Positions 53,531 to 62,610 are shown, counted from the stretch's first letter. The stretch: DNA of 64,000 nt from QHXQ01 sp036389395 (GCA_036389395.1 DASVPY010000066.1:16418-80417), one strand, 5' to 3'. Translations and numbers: made by a program. Notes: generated by a model from the letters alone, not told the origin.

Positions 53531-56197
53531 CTACCTCCCGTCCGGCGCGACGAAGCGCACTTCTTTGAGGGCGGCGAGGGCGGCGAGTTTGTCCACGGGC
53601 AGGCGGCCGATCAGGAGTTTCGCCGTCTGCGGTTCGAGGACGATCTCGAAGCCGAGTTGTTTGAGTTGCGCGAGCAGTTCCGGCGTCTTGTCCGTGAGCC
53701 AGACGCGTAGCTCGGCCTTGCCGTCGCGGACGAACTTCGCTTCGGCGGCGTCGGGCTGCGCCTCCTTACGTTCCAGCCGCGCCAAGAGGGCTTGCAGCGC
53801 CGGGTGCAGCTTGGCGAACAGACGCGCGCGCGCCTCCGCTTCGGCTTGCGCCCGCGCCGCGGCCTCGGCGGCCTTCGGGTCGGGCGCGGGCGTGGGCGCG
53901 GGCGTCGCCTGCGCCCCGCGGCCGCTGCCGACGCCGCTACCGCTCCCGCTACCGACACCGCTGCCGCTAGACTTACCGCCCGACGGGCGCGCCTTGCTGC
54001 GGGCCGGCCCGCGCGTGGCCGCCGGGCCGTTGCCGGCGGGCCAGGGCGCGTCGGCTGAGTACGTGTGCTGGACGCTCGTGCTGTCCATGTGGACGGGCGG
54101 GGCGGCGGCGGTGACGGTCACGGTCTCGGCGGTCGTCATGTTCAGTCCGCTCCTCGTGACGACCGAGAACTGGGAAACACCGCCGCTGACCATCATGCCC
54201 TGCGTGCCGGCCTCAGCGCCGAAGACGCCTTCGCGGCTGACGCCGGCCGGCAACTCGACCGGCACGTCCACGCGCCGCGGCGCGCCGCCCTCGGTTATCG
54301 TCAGCTCTTCGACCGCGACGAACGAGGTGAACTGCGTGAGCAGGCGGAACTCTAGGCCCAGTTGCGTGATCGTCTCTTGCAGGTCGGGGCGCATGTTGTG
54401 GTGTTGCAGCCCGGTCATGTCTTGGTTCATCAGGTCGTCCACGCGTCGGCGCGCCCAGAGCGGCGCGAGCACGTCGTGTTCGGCCTCGGCTTCGGGCAGC
54501 ACGACCGCCAGCTCGCGCGCGAACTCGCGCCCGCGCATACGCCCGCGCAGTTTGACCGCGCCGCGCGCGCCCGCCGTGTAGCGCCCCGTGACGATGACGG
54601 GTTTTGCGCCGAACAGATCGGGCAGGCGTTGCGGGTACACGTCCGCGACGGGCAGCCCGCCCCAGTCGAGTTCTATGTCGGTCAAGAGCGGGTCGCGCAC
54701 GCGCTCGTAGAAACGACGGGCTGCGGCCGAGCCGTCCGCTTCGAGTCCGACGTACTCGACCTCGCCGCGCCCGGCTTCGGCCATCTTGTCTAAGAGGAAA
54801 CGGTTGACGCTGCTGCCGACGCCGAAGGCGAAGACGCGTGCGTTCGGGTGCTTCTGCACCTCGCCGACGATCTCCATGTCGTTGCCGACGTAGCCGTCGG
54901 TCATGAAGCAGACGACGCGGACGTGCGCCTGCGAGTCGGACGGGTCGAGCGCGGCGCGGATGGCCTTCATCATCTCCGTGCCGCCGCCGCCCGAACGCGA
55001 CGCGAGGAACGACTGCGCCTTCTTCATGTTCTCCTCGGTCGGCGCGACGGGCTGCGGGAAGAGGACGTGCGTGTCGCCCGCGAACGTGATCAGGTTGAAC
55101 GTGTCGAGCGGGTTCAGGTGCGTCAGCGCCAACTGCATCGTCTCCTTCGCCTTCTCGATGGGGAAGCCGCCCATCGAACCCGAAGTGTCGAGCACGAAGA
55201 CGATCTCGCGCGGCATCGCTTCGCTCGGCTCGACGCGCTGCGGCGGTTGCAGGATGAGCGTGAAGAAGCCGCCGCGCGCGTCGCGGTGTGTGAGCAGCGC
55301 GTCGCCGATCTGTTTGCCGGCCACGTCGTAGCGCAGGATGAAATCCCGGTTCGGGATCGTCGCGCTGTCCGCGAGGCTGACGACGGCGCGGCGCGCTTCG
55401 GGGCGCTGGACGGTGACGGCGTGCGTGGCGGAAGAGATCGCGCCGAGGGGCAGCCCGGCGTCGAGCTTGACGGCGAGCGAGATGTCGTGCCCGGCGCGCA
55501 TACCCTTGGGCGCGGGTTGCGGCGTGATGCGCGAGGCGTCGGGCACGCGCGTCGTGTCGGGCGCGTAGCCGCCGCCCGTGCGGCCCACGGGCGCGCCGGG
55601 GATGTAGCGCGGGCCGACGACCATCGGGAAGACGAACTCGTACGTGCCCGCCTCGTACTTCAAGGTCTCGACGTAGCTGATCGTGACCGTGACGCGCGCG
55701 CCCGGCTCGATGTTGGCGACCGACTGCGTGAAGATGTTGGGCCGCTCCTGATCGAGCAGGCTCGCCACCTGGCCGCGCTCGCGCGCGGCGTCGTAGACGG
55801 CCTGCGCCTCCTCGCGGCGCAGGATTTTGCCGCGCACCGTGTGGTCGCCGACCTGCATGGTCATGTCGTCCACGGCCGCGTTCTGCGAGAGCGGGAAGGT
55901 GTAGACGGCCTCGATCTTGTCGGGGAACGGGTTGACGAACTCCTGCGTGACGGTGACGCGCGCGACGAAGCCGGTGATCTCGGCCTGCACGTCGGTGTGC
56001 TTGAGCGGGCAGGCGCGGTTCTGCGGGCGGCCGTCTTTGTCTAAGACGACGAGCGCGCCGGGCGTGTCGGGCGCGGCCGGTTCGGCGGCGGCGGGCGGCG
56101 TGGCGGCCGGGTTCGGCTCCTGCGCCGCCGCGCCGAAGTAGAGGCAGGCGGTCAGGAGCAGCAGGCTGGCGAGCGCGGACGTGGAGCGGCGTGACAT
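53531..56197 (-). CDS. Secreted VIT-domain and von Willebrand A-domain protein
   Basis: Starts at ATG 56197 behind GGAGGAAGCCC; signal peptide (ALASLLLLTACLYFGAAAQ). The VIT domain (VQAEITGFVARVTVTQEFVNP, AVYTFPLSQNAAVDDM, RREEAQAVYDAA) is followed by a vWA domain, IVFVLDTSGSMGGFPIEKAKE with GGTEMM. The C-terminus has a Gly/Ser linker (SSGSGVGSGSGSGVGSG), an Ala/Arg helix and a final beta module. 888 residues. This inter-alpha-trypsin-inhibitor-like design is widespread in bacteria and of unknown role. Convergent with the LarA gene. Confidence 0.88.
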   Translation of the reverse strand: MSRRSTSALASLLLLTACLYFGAAAQEPNPAATPPAAAEPAAPDTPGALVVLDKDGRPQNRACPLKHTDVQAEITGFVARVTVTQEFVNPFPDKIEAVYTFPLSQNAAVDDMTMQVGDHTVRGKILRREEAQAVYDAARERGQVASLLDQERPNIFTQSVANIEPGARVTVTISYVETLKYEAGTYEFVFPMVVGPRYIPGAPVGRTGGGYAPDTTRVPDASRITPQPAPKGMRAGHDISLAVKLDAGLPLGAISSATHAVTVQRPEARRAVVSLADSATIPNRDFILRYDVAGKQIGDALLTHRDARGGFFTLILQPPQRVEPSEAMPREIVFVLDTSGSMGGFPIEKAKETMQLALTHLNPLDTFNLITFAGDTHVLFPQPVAPTEENMKKAQSFLASRSGGGGTEMMKAIRAALDPSDSQAHVRVVCFMTDGYVGNDMEIVGEVQKHPNARVFAFGVGSSVNRFLLDKMAEAGRGEVEYVGLEADGSAAARRFYERVRDPLLTDIELDWGGLPVADVYPQRLPDLFGAKPVIVTGRYTAGARGAVKLRGRMRGREFARELAVVLPEAEAEHDVLAPLWARRRVDDLMNQDMTGLQHHNMRPDLQETITQLGLEFRLLTQFTSFVAVEELTITEGGAPRRVDVPVELPAGVSREGVFGAEAGTQGMMVSGGVSQFSVVTRSGLNMTTAETVTVTAAAPPVHMDSTSVQHTYSADAPWPAGNGPAATRGPARSKARPSGGKSSGSGVGSGSGSGVGSGRGAQATPAPTPAPDPKAAEAAARAQAEAEARARLFAKLHPALQALLARLERKEAQPDAAEAKFVRDGKAELRVWLTDKTPELLAQLKQLGFEIVLEPQTAKLLIGRLPVDKLAALAALKEVRFVAPDGR

Positions 56198-56446
56198 GGG
56201 CTTCCTCCTTTTGGACAGAGAACGACTAGCGGCGCGTTGGGGAGACGTAAGGCGCGCGAGGTAGGTGGTTCGACTTGCTAGCCGGCCACTTAGAAACAGT
56301 TTTTCGCCGCCGGGTTGCAAGCGCCCCCGTGCTTGTTTCAACGAATCAACGCGCGCCTAGTTGAACGCACCGCCGCGCCCGCCCTTGCGCCCGCGATCCG
56401 CCGTGGCATAATGCCCGGCGAGCACACGCGAAGGCGACAGTCCGAG

Positions 56447-57280
56447 ATGAGCGCGAGCTACGAGGCAGAGATCATACGCGGCTACTTCGACGCGCTGGCC
56501 GAGCAGGAGTGGGCGCGGCTCGAAGCGACCCTTGAGGGGCGCGTCAGCCTGCACCTGCACGGCTCGTACCTGCGCGAGTTCATCCACGCGGGCGCGGAGG
56601 TGTTGGAGATCGGCGCGGGGCCGGGTCGCTTCACCATCGAGCTGGCGCGCCTGGGCGCGCGCGTCACCGTCGGCGACGTGTCCGAGGTGCAGTTGGACTT
56701 AAACCGCGAGCGCGTGGCGGCGGCCGGGTGCGAGGCGTCGGTCGTCGCGCGGAAAGTGCTGGACATCGTTGACCTCTCAGACTTACCCTCGGAGCGGTTC
56801 GACGCCGTGGTGGCTTACGGCGGCCCGCTCAGCTACGCGATGGAGCACGCGGACGAGGCGCTCGGCCACCTGCTGCGCGTGACGCGCCGCGGCGGGCACG
56901 TGCTCCTGAGCGTGATGGCCCTGGTGGGTGCGACGCGCAAGTTCGCCGCCTCGTGCGTCAAGTGGGCGCGCGAGCGCAGCCTCGGCGAAGTTGAACGGGT
57001 GATCCGCACGGGCGATCAGGCGGGCGACATCGCGCGCGGGCATCACTGCCACATGTACCGCTGGGCGGAGTTGGCGGCCCTCGTCGCGCGCCACCGCTGC
57101 GTCGTCGTCGCCGCCTCGGCCTCGAACTTCCTGTCGGTCAACCAGGACGAGGCGCTGGGCACTCTGCCCGACGAGCCGGAGTTGTGGGCGACCTTCCTGC
57201 GCTGGGAGCGCGAGTACTGCCGCGAGCCGGGCGCGCTCGACGGCGGCACGCACATCATCGCCGTCTTGCAGCGGGTGTGA
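56447..57280 (+). CDS. Class I SAM-dependent methyltransferase
   Basis: Motif I is VLEIGAGPGRFTIELARLGA, motif II VTVGDVSEVQLDLNR, and FDAVVAYGGPLSYAMEHADE marks motif IV. 277 residues. The C-terminal region (HHCHMYRWAELAALVARHRC) resembles small-molecule methyltransferases of the Methyltransf_11/25 group. Substrate unknown. I chose ATG 56447; an ATG at 56411 is equally possible. Confidence 0.82.
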   Translation: MSASYEAEIIRGYFDALAEQEWARLEATLEGRVSLHLHGSYLREFIHAGAEVLEIGAGPGRFTIELARLGARVTVGDVSEVQLDLNRERVAAAGCEASVVARKVLDIVDLSDLPSERFDAVVAYGGPLSYAMEHADEALGHLLRVTRRGGHVLLSVMALVGATRKFAASCVKWARERSLGEVERVIRTGDQAGDIARGHHCHMYRWAELAALVARHRCVVVAASASNFLSVNQDEALGTLPDEPELWATFLRWEREYCREPGALDGGTHIIAVLQRV

Positions 57281-57317
57281 CATCTGACGAACGCGGACAC
57301 GGAAGAGGAGGACGAAG

Positions 57318-57956
57318 GTGAAGGCGCGAAGCAGACTGTTGGGCGTGATGTTGTGCGCGTGCGCGTGCGCGTGGGCCGCGCGGGCGCAGCAGCCGGCGGC
57401 GACGGCGGCGGACGCGGCGAACGAGCCGCGCGTGGCTTTGACCGAAGCGGCGACCGCTTACGACGCGGCGGGGCGCGCGGCCTTAGTCGGGCGCTTACGC
57501 ACGACGCAGCTCGCGGGCGCGCAGGACGCACCGTTGCGCAACGTCCTCGTCGTCTTGGAGAACCGCAGCCCGTTCTTCTACAACTACGCTTCGGGCTACG
57601 TCACGTTCTACGGCGCGGACGGCGTGCGCTGCGGCGAGGGCTTGTGGAAGCTCGAAGCCTTCGCGCCGGGCGAGCAGGCGGAGGTGGACATGCCGGGCCT
57701 GCGCCTGACCTGCACGCCCGCCAACTGGCGGCTCGCCGCGCTCAACCTGCTCACGCGCCCGCCCGACGCGACCAGGCCGACGGCAGCGCCTGCCGCGGAA
57801 GCGGCGCAGCCCGCCGAAGGCGCGACGGCGAGCGCCGCGCCGCCGCGCCTTGAGATCAACATCAACGGCAAGACGCTGCCGCTGCAACTCGACCACCCGC
57901 TCGACATCGTCGTCGGCAAAGAGCGCGTCGTCATCGTCGTCCGCCCCGCGCCCTAG
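57318..57956 (+). CDS. Small secreted protein, unknown
   Basis: GTG start behind AGAGGAGGACGAAG. Signal peptide (LGVMLCACACAWAARAQ), then a beta-rich domain with NVLVVLENRSPFFYNYASGYVTFYGADGVRCGEGLWKLEAFAPGE and LRLTCTPANWRLAALNLL (two Cys, likely disulfide). An Ala/Pro linker precedes LEININGKTLPLQLDHPLDIVVGKERVVIVV. 212 residues. Domain order resembles other exported acidobacterial proteins; no function can be given. 37 bp after the methyltransferase, so possibly one transcript. Confidence 0.7.
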   Translation: MKARSRLLGVMLCACACAWAARAQQPAATAADAANEPRVALTEAATAYDAAGRAALVGRLRTTQLAGAQDAPLRNVLVVLENRSPFFYNYASGYVTFYGADGVRCGEGLWKLEAFAPGEQAEVDMPGLRLTCTPANWRLAALNLLTRPPDATRPTAAPAAEAAQPAEGATASAAPPRLEININGKTLPLQLDHPLDIVVGKERVVIVVRPAP

Positions 57957-57989
57957 CTTCGGCTCGCGGTTGGGAGTAGCGCGCGGCCG

Positions 57990-58075
57990 GTCTCACACAG
58001 AGTACACAGAGGTCACACGGAGGACACAGTAAGAACTCTCTGTGCCTTCTGTGCTAACTCTGTGTACTCTGTGTT
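57990..58075. repeat. CACAGAGTACACAGAG hairpin
   Basis: TCACACAGAGTACACAGAGG (57992-58011) is answered by CTCTGTGTACTCTGTGTT (58058-58075), with GGACACAGTAAGA and TCTCTGTGCC further inside. Confidence 0.9.
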
Positions 58076-58221
58076 AATCCGATCTCTCGCCACCGCCAAC
58101 CGTCGCCACAAAACACGCCGGCCCCGCTTTGCCTCCCGCGCCGCGCGCGCTACACTCGGCCCAGCCCGAACCCCAGCCCCCGCCCGTCAACGTCTCTTGT
58201 CTTAAAGAGGGAGGAACCGCC

Positions 58222-58377
58222 ATGGCCGACGACAACAAGACGCGCAAGTGCAAGCACGCCAACTGCGACTGCACGGTCGCGGGCGACGACGACTATTGCA
58301 GCGTCTACTGCCACGACGCCGACAAGACGCACGTCACCGACATCGCCTGTAGCTGCGAGCACGACGCCTGCCGCTAA
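58222..58377 (+). CDS. Metallothionein-like Cys-rich peptide
   Basis: 51 residues behind GAGGGAGGAACC. KCKHANCDCTVAGDDDYCS, VYCHDADKTHV and IACSCEHDACR give nine Cys and four His in C-x-C and C-x(n)-C patterns, the bacterial metallothionein style that chelates Zn or Cd in the cytosol. There is a longer upstream reading frame without a ribosome site. Not in an obvious operon; the zinc exporter at 50.7 kb is a likely functional companion. Confidence 0.85.
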   Translation: MADDNKTRKCKHANCDCTVAGDDDYCSVYCHDADKTHVTDIACSCEHDACR

Positions 58378-58418
58378 AGCGCGCGCGGCCCAGCCGCAGC
58401 CCTTCGCGTCCTTTGCGG

Positions 58419-58880
58419 TTAAAGCTTTTCGGCCTTAACCGCAAAGACCGCGAGCGGGACACACGAAGTCTTCATGCCGTACTGCAACTCCCATTCGTAG
58501 ACGTGCGCGAAGGCGAAGTTGCGGCGTATCTCCGGCGAGTCGTCGTAGGTGACGAGCCAGCGGTGCGGGCAGCCGCGCAGGGCGGCGGCAAACGCGGCGT
58601 GATCGAAGCCCGTGTGCAGCGCGCCCTTGCGCCCGTAGAGCTTCGACTTGGTCGCGCTGTAGTAAGGCGGGTCGAGGAAGATGAACACATCCGCGCCCGG
58701 CTCGGCGAGCACGGCGCGGTAGTCGAGGTTGGTGACGCGCACCCCTTCGAGCACGGGCTGCAAGCGGCTGAGCCGCTCGACCGCCGACGCCGTGAACCGC
58801 TTCTCGTAAGCCGCCTGCGAGTAGCCGCCCGCGTCCACCGTGCCGGAGAAAGTGATCCGGTTGAGCAGGAAGAAACGCAC
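58419..58880 (-). CDS. C-terminal part of a Dam-type DNA adenine methylase (frameshifted gene)
   Basis: Carries the catalytic motif FIFLDPPYYSATKSKLYG (DPPY) and GFDHAAFAAALRGC...WLVTYDDSPEIRRNF, the end of a Dam/D12-class N6-adenine methyltransferase. The apparent ATG (RFFLLNRITFSGT) is internal to the family. The N-terminal half lies upstream in another frame (58922-59245). The lost frame runs through GETTDGRALFAELTTTKAGR and TEFEHAVRFFLLNR, so one base is missing near 58963-58966 on the plus strand. Either a sequencing indel or a real inactivation. Confidence 0.8.
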   Translation of the reverse strand: MRFFLLNRITFSGTVDAGGYSQAAYEKRFTASAVERLSRLQPVLEGVRVTNLDYRAVLAEPGADVFIFLDPPYYSATKSKLYGRKGALHTGFDHAAFAAALRGCPHRWLVTYDDSPEIRRNFAFAHVYEWELQYGMKTSCVPLAVFAVKAEKL

Positions 58881-58921
58881 GGCGTGCTCAAACTCAGTGA
58901 GCCGCCCCGCCTTTGTTGTCG

Positions 58922-59245
58922 TTAGTTCCGCGAACAGCGCCCGCCCGTCCGTCGTCTCGCCCTGACGCGCGCCACCTCCGCCGCCAGCTTCTCCGCATCC
59001 GCCTGCGCCGCGCGCCAGAAGCAGTAGAGATCATGATTCAGAGCGTTGATCCACACGTCCAACTCGGGCCGCTGCTGCTTCAAATGAATGAACACCGACC
59101 CGCCGCCCACGAACGGCTCGCGGCAACTCGCAAAACTCGCCGGCAGACACCGCCCGATCTGCGCCAGCGCCCTCGACTTGCCCCCCGGATACCGCAACGG
59201 ACTCCTAACCCCGCGCCCGCCCCCATGTGTTGCCTTCAAGGTCAT
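58922..59245 (-). CDS. N-terminal part of the same Dam-type adenine methylase
   Basis: MTLKATHGGGRGVRSPLRYPGGKSRALA is the classic Dam opening (PLRYPGGKS), and CREPFVGGGSVFIHL is the AdoMet-binding loop. Then ALNHDLYCFWRAAQADAEKLAAEVARV. After that the frame shifts into RARRRTGGRCSRN and stops. Joined with the downstream part the enzyme would be about 275 residues, normal length. 33 bp after the DUF4365 reading frame, so it belongs to the TIR-Roco operon. Confidence 0.8.
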   Translation of the reverse strand: MTLKATHGGGRGVRSPLRYPGGKSRALAQIGRCLPASFASCREPFVGGGSVFIHLKQQRPELDVWINALNHDLYCFWRAAQADAEKLAAEVARVRARRRTGGRCSRN

Positions 59246-59278
59246 AAAAGGTCTCTATCTTCCTCCCCGCTGTGGCGT

Positions 59279-59650
59279 CTACGAAGCAGCCTGCTGCAAC
59301 AGCCGCTCGCGCCAGCGGCGCACGCTCATCACGTCGAACCGCTCGCCCGCGAAGACGATCTGCTTCACGGGTTGCCGGCCGTCGTCGCTCTCGCGCTTCA
59401 GATAATCGCGAATCTCCATCCAGCGCACCTCGCCCTCCGCGTTGCGGATCACGAGCAGCACAGGGAACGCTTGTTCCCGCCAATAGTCAGCGTGGCGCGG
59501 CTTCTCGATCTTGAAGACTTCCACGCCGTCGCTCCGCCGCCTCCTGAGATAAGAGTCGCCCGACTTCAATTGCAAATACAGCTTCAGGCCGGTCGCCTCG
59601 CCGGCATCCGACTTGAATTCGATCTCCATGTCTATGCCGTGGTCGCTCAC
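59279..59650 (-). CDS. DUF4365 nuclease-like domain (probably C-terminal part of the TIR-Roco protein)
   Basis: 123 residues. SDHGIDMEIEF, GLKLYLQLKSG and HADYWREQAFPVLLVIRNAEGEVRWMEIRDYL are the landmarks of DUF4365: Asp in the D-x-GID block and Q-x-K match PD-(D/E)xK restriction-like folds. The domain normally begins about 25 residues earlier with a GE-helix; that helix (RALVGEVISTVALAG) stands at the end of the preceding reading frame. The continuing frame PNLREFSVSDHGID supports one missing C near 59669-59674. Alternatively it is a separate gene starting at GTG with a GTGA overlap. Confidence 0.75.
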   Translation of the reverse strand: MSDHGIDMEIEFKSDAGEATGLKLYLQLKSGDSYLRRRRSDGVEVFKIEKPRHADYWREQAFPVLLVIRNAEGEVRWMEIRDYLKRESDDGRQPVKQIVFAGERFDVMSVRRWRERLLQQAAS

Positions 59651-61647
59651 GCTGAACTCCCGCAGATTTGGCCCGCGAGCGCCACCGTCGAGATGACCTC
59701 GCCGACCAGCGCGCGCTCCTTGCTCTCGTTGTCGAGCACGAGGTTGGCTTGCTCCTGCAACTCGCGCACGCGCTCGCGCGTCTCCGCGCTGGCGAAGCTC
59801 TGCTCAAGCTCGTCCCAGAGCGGCACGCGCTGCTCGCAACGGGCGCAGAGGATCGTCGGCGCGTCCGCCTTGCCGAGCCACGTCTTGAGCTTCTCGGTCA
59901 CGCCGACATCGGCGGGGCGGCGCTGCAACCACTCGTCGAGGCGTTCCATCGCCACCTCGCGGTTGCCCACAGTCGTGCCGCAGTGCGGGCAGACGTAGTG
60001 GCGCAAACGCACCACGTCGCGCGCGTTTTGCAGCAGGTGCTCGTGGACGTACTTGCTGAAGATGATCTTCTCGCCGACGCCGATGGCCGGATCGAAGTAG
60101 ACCTCCAACTCGCCCGCGCCTTCCGCGCGGCGCGTCAGGTTCACGCCGAGTTGCTGACCCGTGAGCGTCTTGAAGTCGGCGGCGTAGCGCCAGAGTTGAT
60201 CCTGCTCGAACGGGCGCGTGTGGTGCAGCCGCACGACCAGCGTCGCGTAGATGTCGTCGAGGAAGCCGTTGAAGCGATAACTGACGAGCACCGCAGGGTG
60301 GCCGACCAGTTCGGGCCGCTCGCGGCGGTAGTAGCTGGGTAAGATTAGCAGCGGCCCCGTGTCCGTGTGTTCGCGCAGGCAGAGACCGCGCTCCACCAGC
60401 GTCTGGTGCATGGCGAGCAGGACGAAACGCTCCTCGTCCGAGTCGAGACGCGCCATCGAAGAGTGATACGTGAGTTGGCCGTTCAGGACGCGCTCCTCCG
60501 GCAGACAGCCGCGCTCGTAATCATCCTCGCGCAAGGTCTGAATCACGGCCTGCGCGTAGGCGTTGATGCGCTCCGGTTGGAGCAGCACCCAACTGCCGAA
60601 CTTTAACTCCCACACGACGCCGGGGCCGGCCAACAGACTCACCACGGCTTTCAACTCATCGTCAGTGAAGCGCGGGAACTCGCCGGACAGGCGCAGTTGC
60701 AACGTCTCGCGCAACTCGTTGAAGCGCATCAGCACGCGCCCCTCATCCTTGAGCCGGACGATCTCCTCCTTGAGCCGCTTGAACAGCAGCGGCGACGAGC
60801 GCCACGGGATGTCTTCCCAACGGATGCCGGTCAGAATGGCCTGCCTGAGTTCCTCGCAGCAGATGTTCCGTTTCGCGCTGGTCTCTAAGAACTGCGTGTA
60901 GCCGCGCTCTCGCGCGAAGGCTTCGACCTGTTGCCGGCTAACGCGCAAGCCGCCCGCGTCCACGCGCCCGGCGACTAACAGCTTGACGAACGGCTTACCC
61001 GCGGCACGCACGAGATCGCGATCCCACTGCCCCAGCGTCTCAAACAGGTCTTCCTTCTGCCCGTCGAAGACCAGCACCGCCAGCGCCGTCTCGTCCATGT
61101 AAAGCTGATGGATCAGACGCTGATCCGCCTGCCCCCCGAAATCCCACAACCAGATTTCCCGCTCCACCCCGTCCTTCGGATCAACCTCCAACTTCCACTG
61201 CGTCGCCCACGCCCCCACCGTCGAATCACTCGGCTCCCACTCCTCCCCCGCCAACACCTTCGACAGCCCCGTCTTCCCCGCGCCGCTCTCCCCCACCAGC
61301 AAGACTTTCGCGTTCGTGTACTGCACCTGCTCCGCCACATAGGAGGAGGCTGACTTGATAGCCTCATATGTTCCTACCTCGGCGACATACTCCGACAAGT
61401 CCCATAGCCTAATGCCTCCGTCCGCGTCGCCGGAGAAGGCTTGGTGCCCATTGGCGCTCCATGCCACACCCCAGACGCTACTAGTGTGGCCTTCGAGGAC
61501 GCGCAGGCAGCGCCCCGTCTCCAAATCCCAGAGGCGCACGGTGTTATCAGCGGCACCGGTGAGAGCGCGCTTTCCGTCTGGACTGAATGCAAAGGCGTAG
61601 ATGATTGCCTTGTAGTCGAGTTGGATAGCCTCTTTTGCTGGCTGCAC
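59647..61647 (-). CDS. WD40-Roc-COR-zinc ribbon part of a TIR-Roco protein
   Basis: Two WD40 repeats (IIYAFAFSPDGKRALTGAAD, NTVRLWDLETGR; VAWSANGHQAFSGDADGG), then a Roc/Ras-like GTPase: P-loop GESGAGKTGLSK at residues 119-130, DFGGQADQRLIHQLY (switch II) and LETSAKR (G5). The G4 motif is GRVD, not NKxD. The next 250 residues resemble a COR domain (VVSLLAGPGVVWELKFGSWVLL), and two knuckles (HYVCPHCG, ILCARCE) form a zinc ribbon near residue 560. 666 residues. Its start is internal: the real N-terminus is the TIR frame upstream. GTP-driven activation is inferred from Roco proteins. Confidence 0.85.
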   Translation of the reverse strand: MQPAKEAIQLDYKAIIYAFAFSPDGKRALTGAADNTVRLWDLETGRCLRVLEGHTSSVWGVAWSANGHQAFSGDADGGIRLWDLSEYVAEVGTYEAIKSASSYVAEQVQYTNAKVLLVGESGAGKTGLSKVLAGEEWEPSDSTVGAWATQWKLEVDPKDGVEREIWLWDFGGQADQRLIHQLYMDETALAVLVFDGQKEDLFETLGQWDRDLVRAAGKPFVKLLVAGRVDAGGLRVSRQQVEAFARERGYTQFLETSAKRNICCEELRQAILTGIRWEDIPWRSSPLLFKRLKEEIVRLKDEGRVLMRFNELRETLQLRLSGEFPRFTDDELKAVVSLLAGPGVVWELKFGSWVLLQPERINAYAQAVIQTLREDDYERGCLPEERVLNGQLTYHSSMARLDSDEERFVLLAMHQTLVERGLCLREHTDTGPLLILPSYYRRERPELVGHPAVLVSYRFNGFLDDIYATLVVRLHHTRPFEQDQLWRYAADFKTLTGQQLGVNLTRRAEGAGELEVYFDPAIGVGEKIIFSKYVHEHLLQNARDVVRLRHYVCPHCGTTVGNREVAMERLDEWLQRRPADVGVTEKLKTWLGKADAPTILCARCEQRVPLWDELEQSFASAETRERVRELQEQANLVLDNESKERALVGEVISTVALAGQICGSSA

Positions 61648-62089
61648 GCGCGCGGGCTGCTCTTCCGCTGTTGGCTCTTGTGCTGGCGGGCGGCAGGCTT
61701 CGAGGAGTTGGGCGTAGGCGTGCTCGCGGTCGGGGGGGAGCCAGTTGATGTAGGAGAATTGGGCGAGGGAGCCTTTGGGGGGCGTCGTCGAGGCGGAGGG
61801 GGATGAAGCGGCGGTCTTTGTTGAGGGGGTCGCGGAAGCGGAAGGTGTAGCTTTCGAGGTGCGCCCAGTCGGAGCCGAAGGCGTGGGCGGACATGCAGAG
61901 GACGAGGACGCGGGCGTGTTCGAGGCCGTCTTCGATCTTGGCGGGGATGTGGTCGCCGGGCTTGATCTCCCAGAGGTCGAGCCAGACGTGGACGCCGTCC
62001 GCGCGGAGGCGTTCGGCGACGGCGCACACGATGTCGTTGTCGTGCGAGCTGTGGCTCAGGAACACGTCGTATTTGAATTCGTCAGCCAT
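61547..62089 (-). CDS. TIR-domain N-terminus of the TIR-WD40-Roco protein
   Basis: MADEFKYDVFLSHSSHDNDI opens a TIR domain; WLDLWEIKPGDHI, IEDGLEHARVLVLCMSAHAF and GSDWAHLESYTFRFRDP follow. The Glu in WAHLE is where the NAD-cleaving Glu of enzymatic TIRs lies. After residue 104 the frame enters nonsense. The other frame continues GSLAQFSYINWLPPDREHAY, AQLLEACRPPAQEP and into the WD40 part, so an indel sits in the six-G run at 61777-61782 (plus strand). Only residues 1-104 are genuine. First gene of the minus-strand defence-like operon. Confidence 0.82.
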   Translation of the reverse strand: MADEFKYDVFLSHSSHDNDIVCAVAERLRADGVHVWLDLWEIKPGDHIPAKIEDGLEHARVLVLCMSAHAFGSDWAHLESYTFRFRDPLNKDRRFIPLRLDDAPQRLPRPILLHQLAPPRPRARLRPTPRSLPPASTRANSGRAARARAASKRGYPTRLQGNHLRLCIQSRRKARSHRCR

Positions 62090-62397
62090 GCTTCACCTTT
62101 GAGGCCGCGTTACAAGAAGACCGGCGCGGGTGGTGCGGGCGCGCGCCGCCAATATGCACCCGCGGCGCGGGCCAGTGCAAACAGTTTCCGCCCGCCGCGC
62201 GTCCGCGTCGTGCGCCCGGCGAATACAATCAAATTACAACACGGTGGCTTGCGAACGTCCGTTATGATTTTTCACATCCAACGTGGCGACGACGAGCCGT
62301 AAACGAGAAGTCGGGCGGACGGCCCGCGGACGCGGGCGGCGCGTGTGTGCCCATGCACACGCGCCGCCCGCGATCTTTTTGGTGCGACAGAAAAGAT

Positions 62398-62481
62398 CAA
62401 CACAGAGGCACAGAGACCCACAGAGGGCACAGTTAAAAACCTCTGTGTCTGCGGTGGCCATCTGTGCCTCTGTGTTTCCGA
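62398..62481. repeat. CACAGAGGCACAGAG hairpin upstream of the GlcD-like gene
   Basis: AACACAGAGGCACAGAGACC (62400-62419) pairs with its mirror near 62461-62480 (CTGTGCCTCTGTGTTT), with further CACAGAGGGCACAG and CCTCTGTGTCTG units between. 62090-62397 upstream holds no gene that I can support. Confidence 0.85.
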
Positions 62482-62610
62482 CGGCCGCACGACGAACTCG
62501 ACTGCCGACCGCCCTAACCCGCACTCCTTTTTTGCGCTCCCGGCCGGGTCGCCATTGCCGCGCCGCCGCGCCGCGCGCTAAAGTAGGCGCGCGACGTAAC
62601 GGATGCACGC

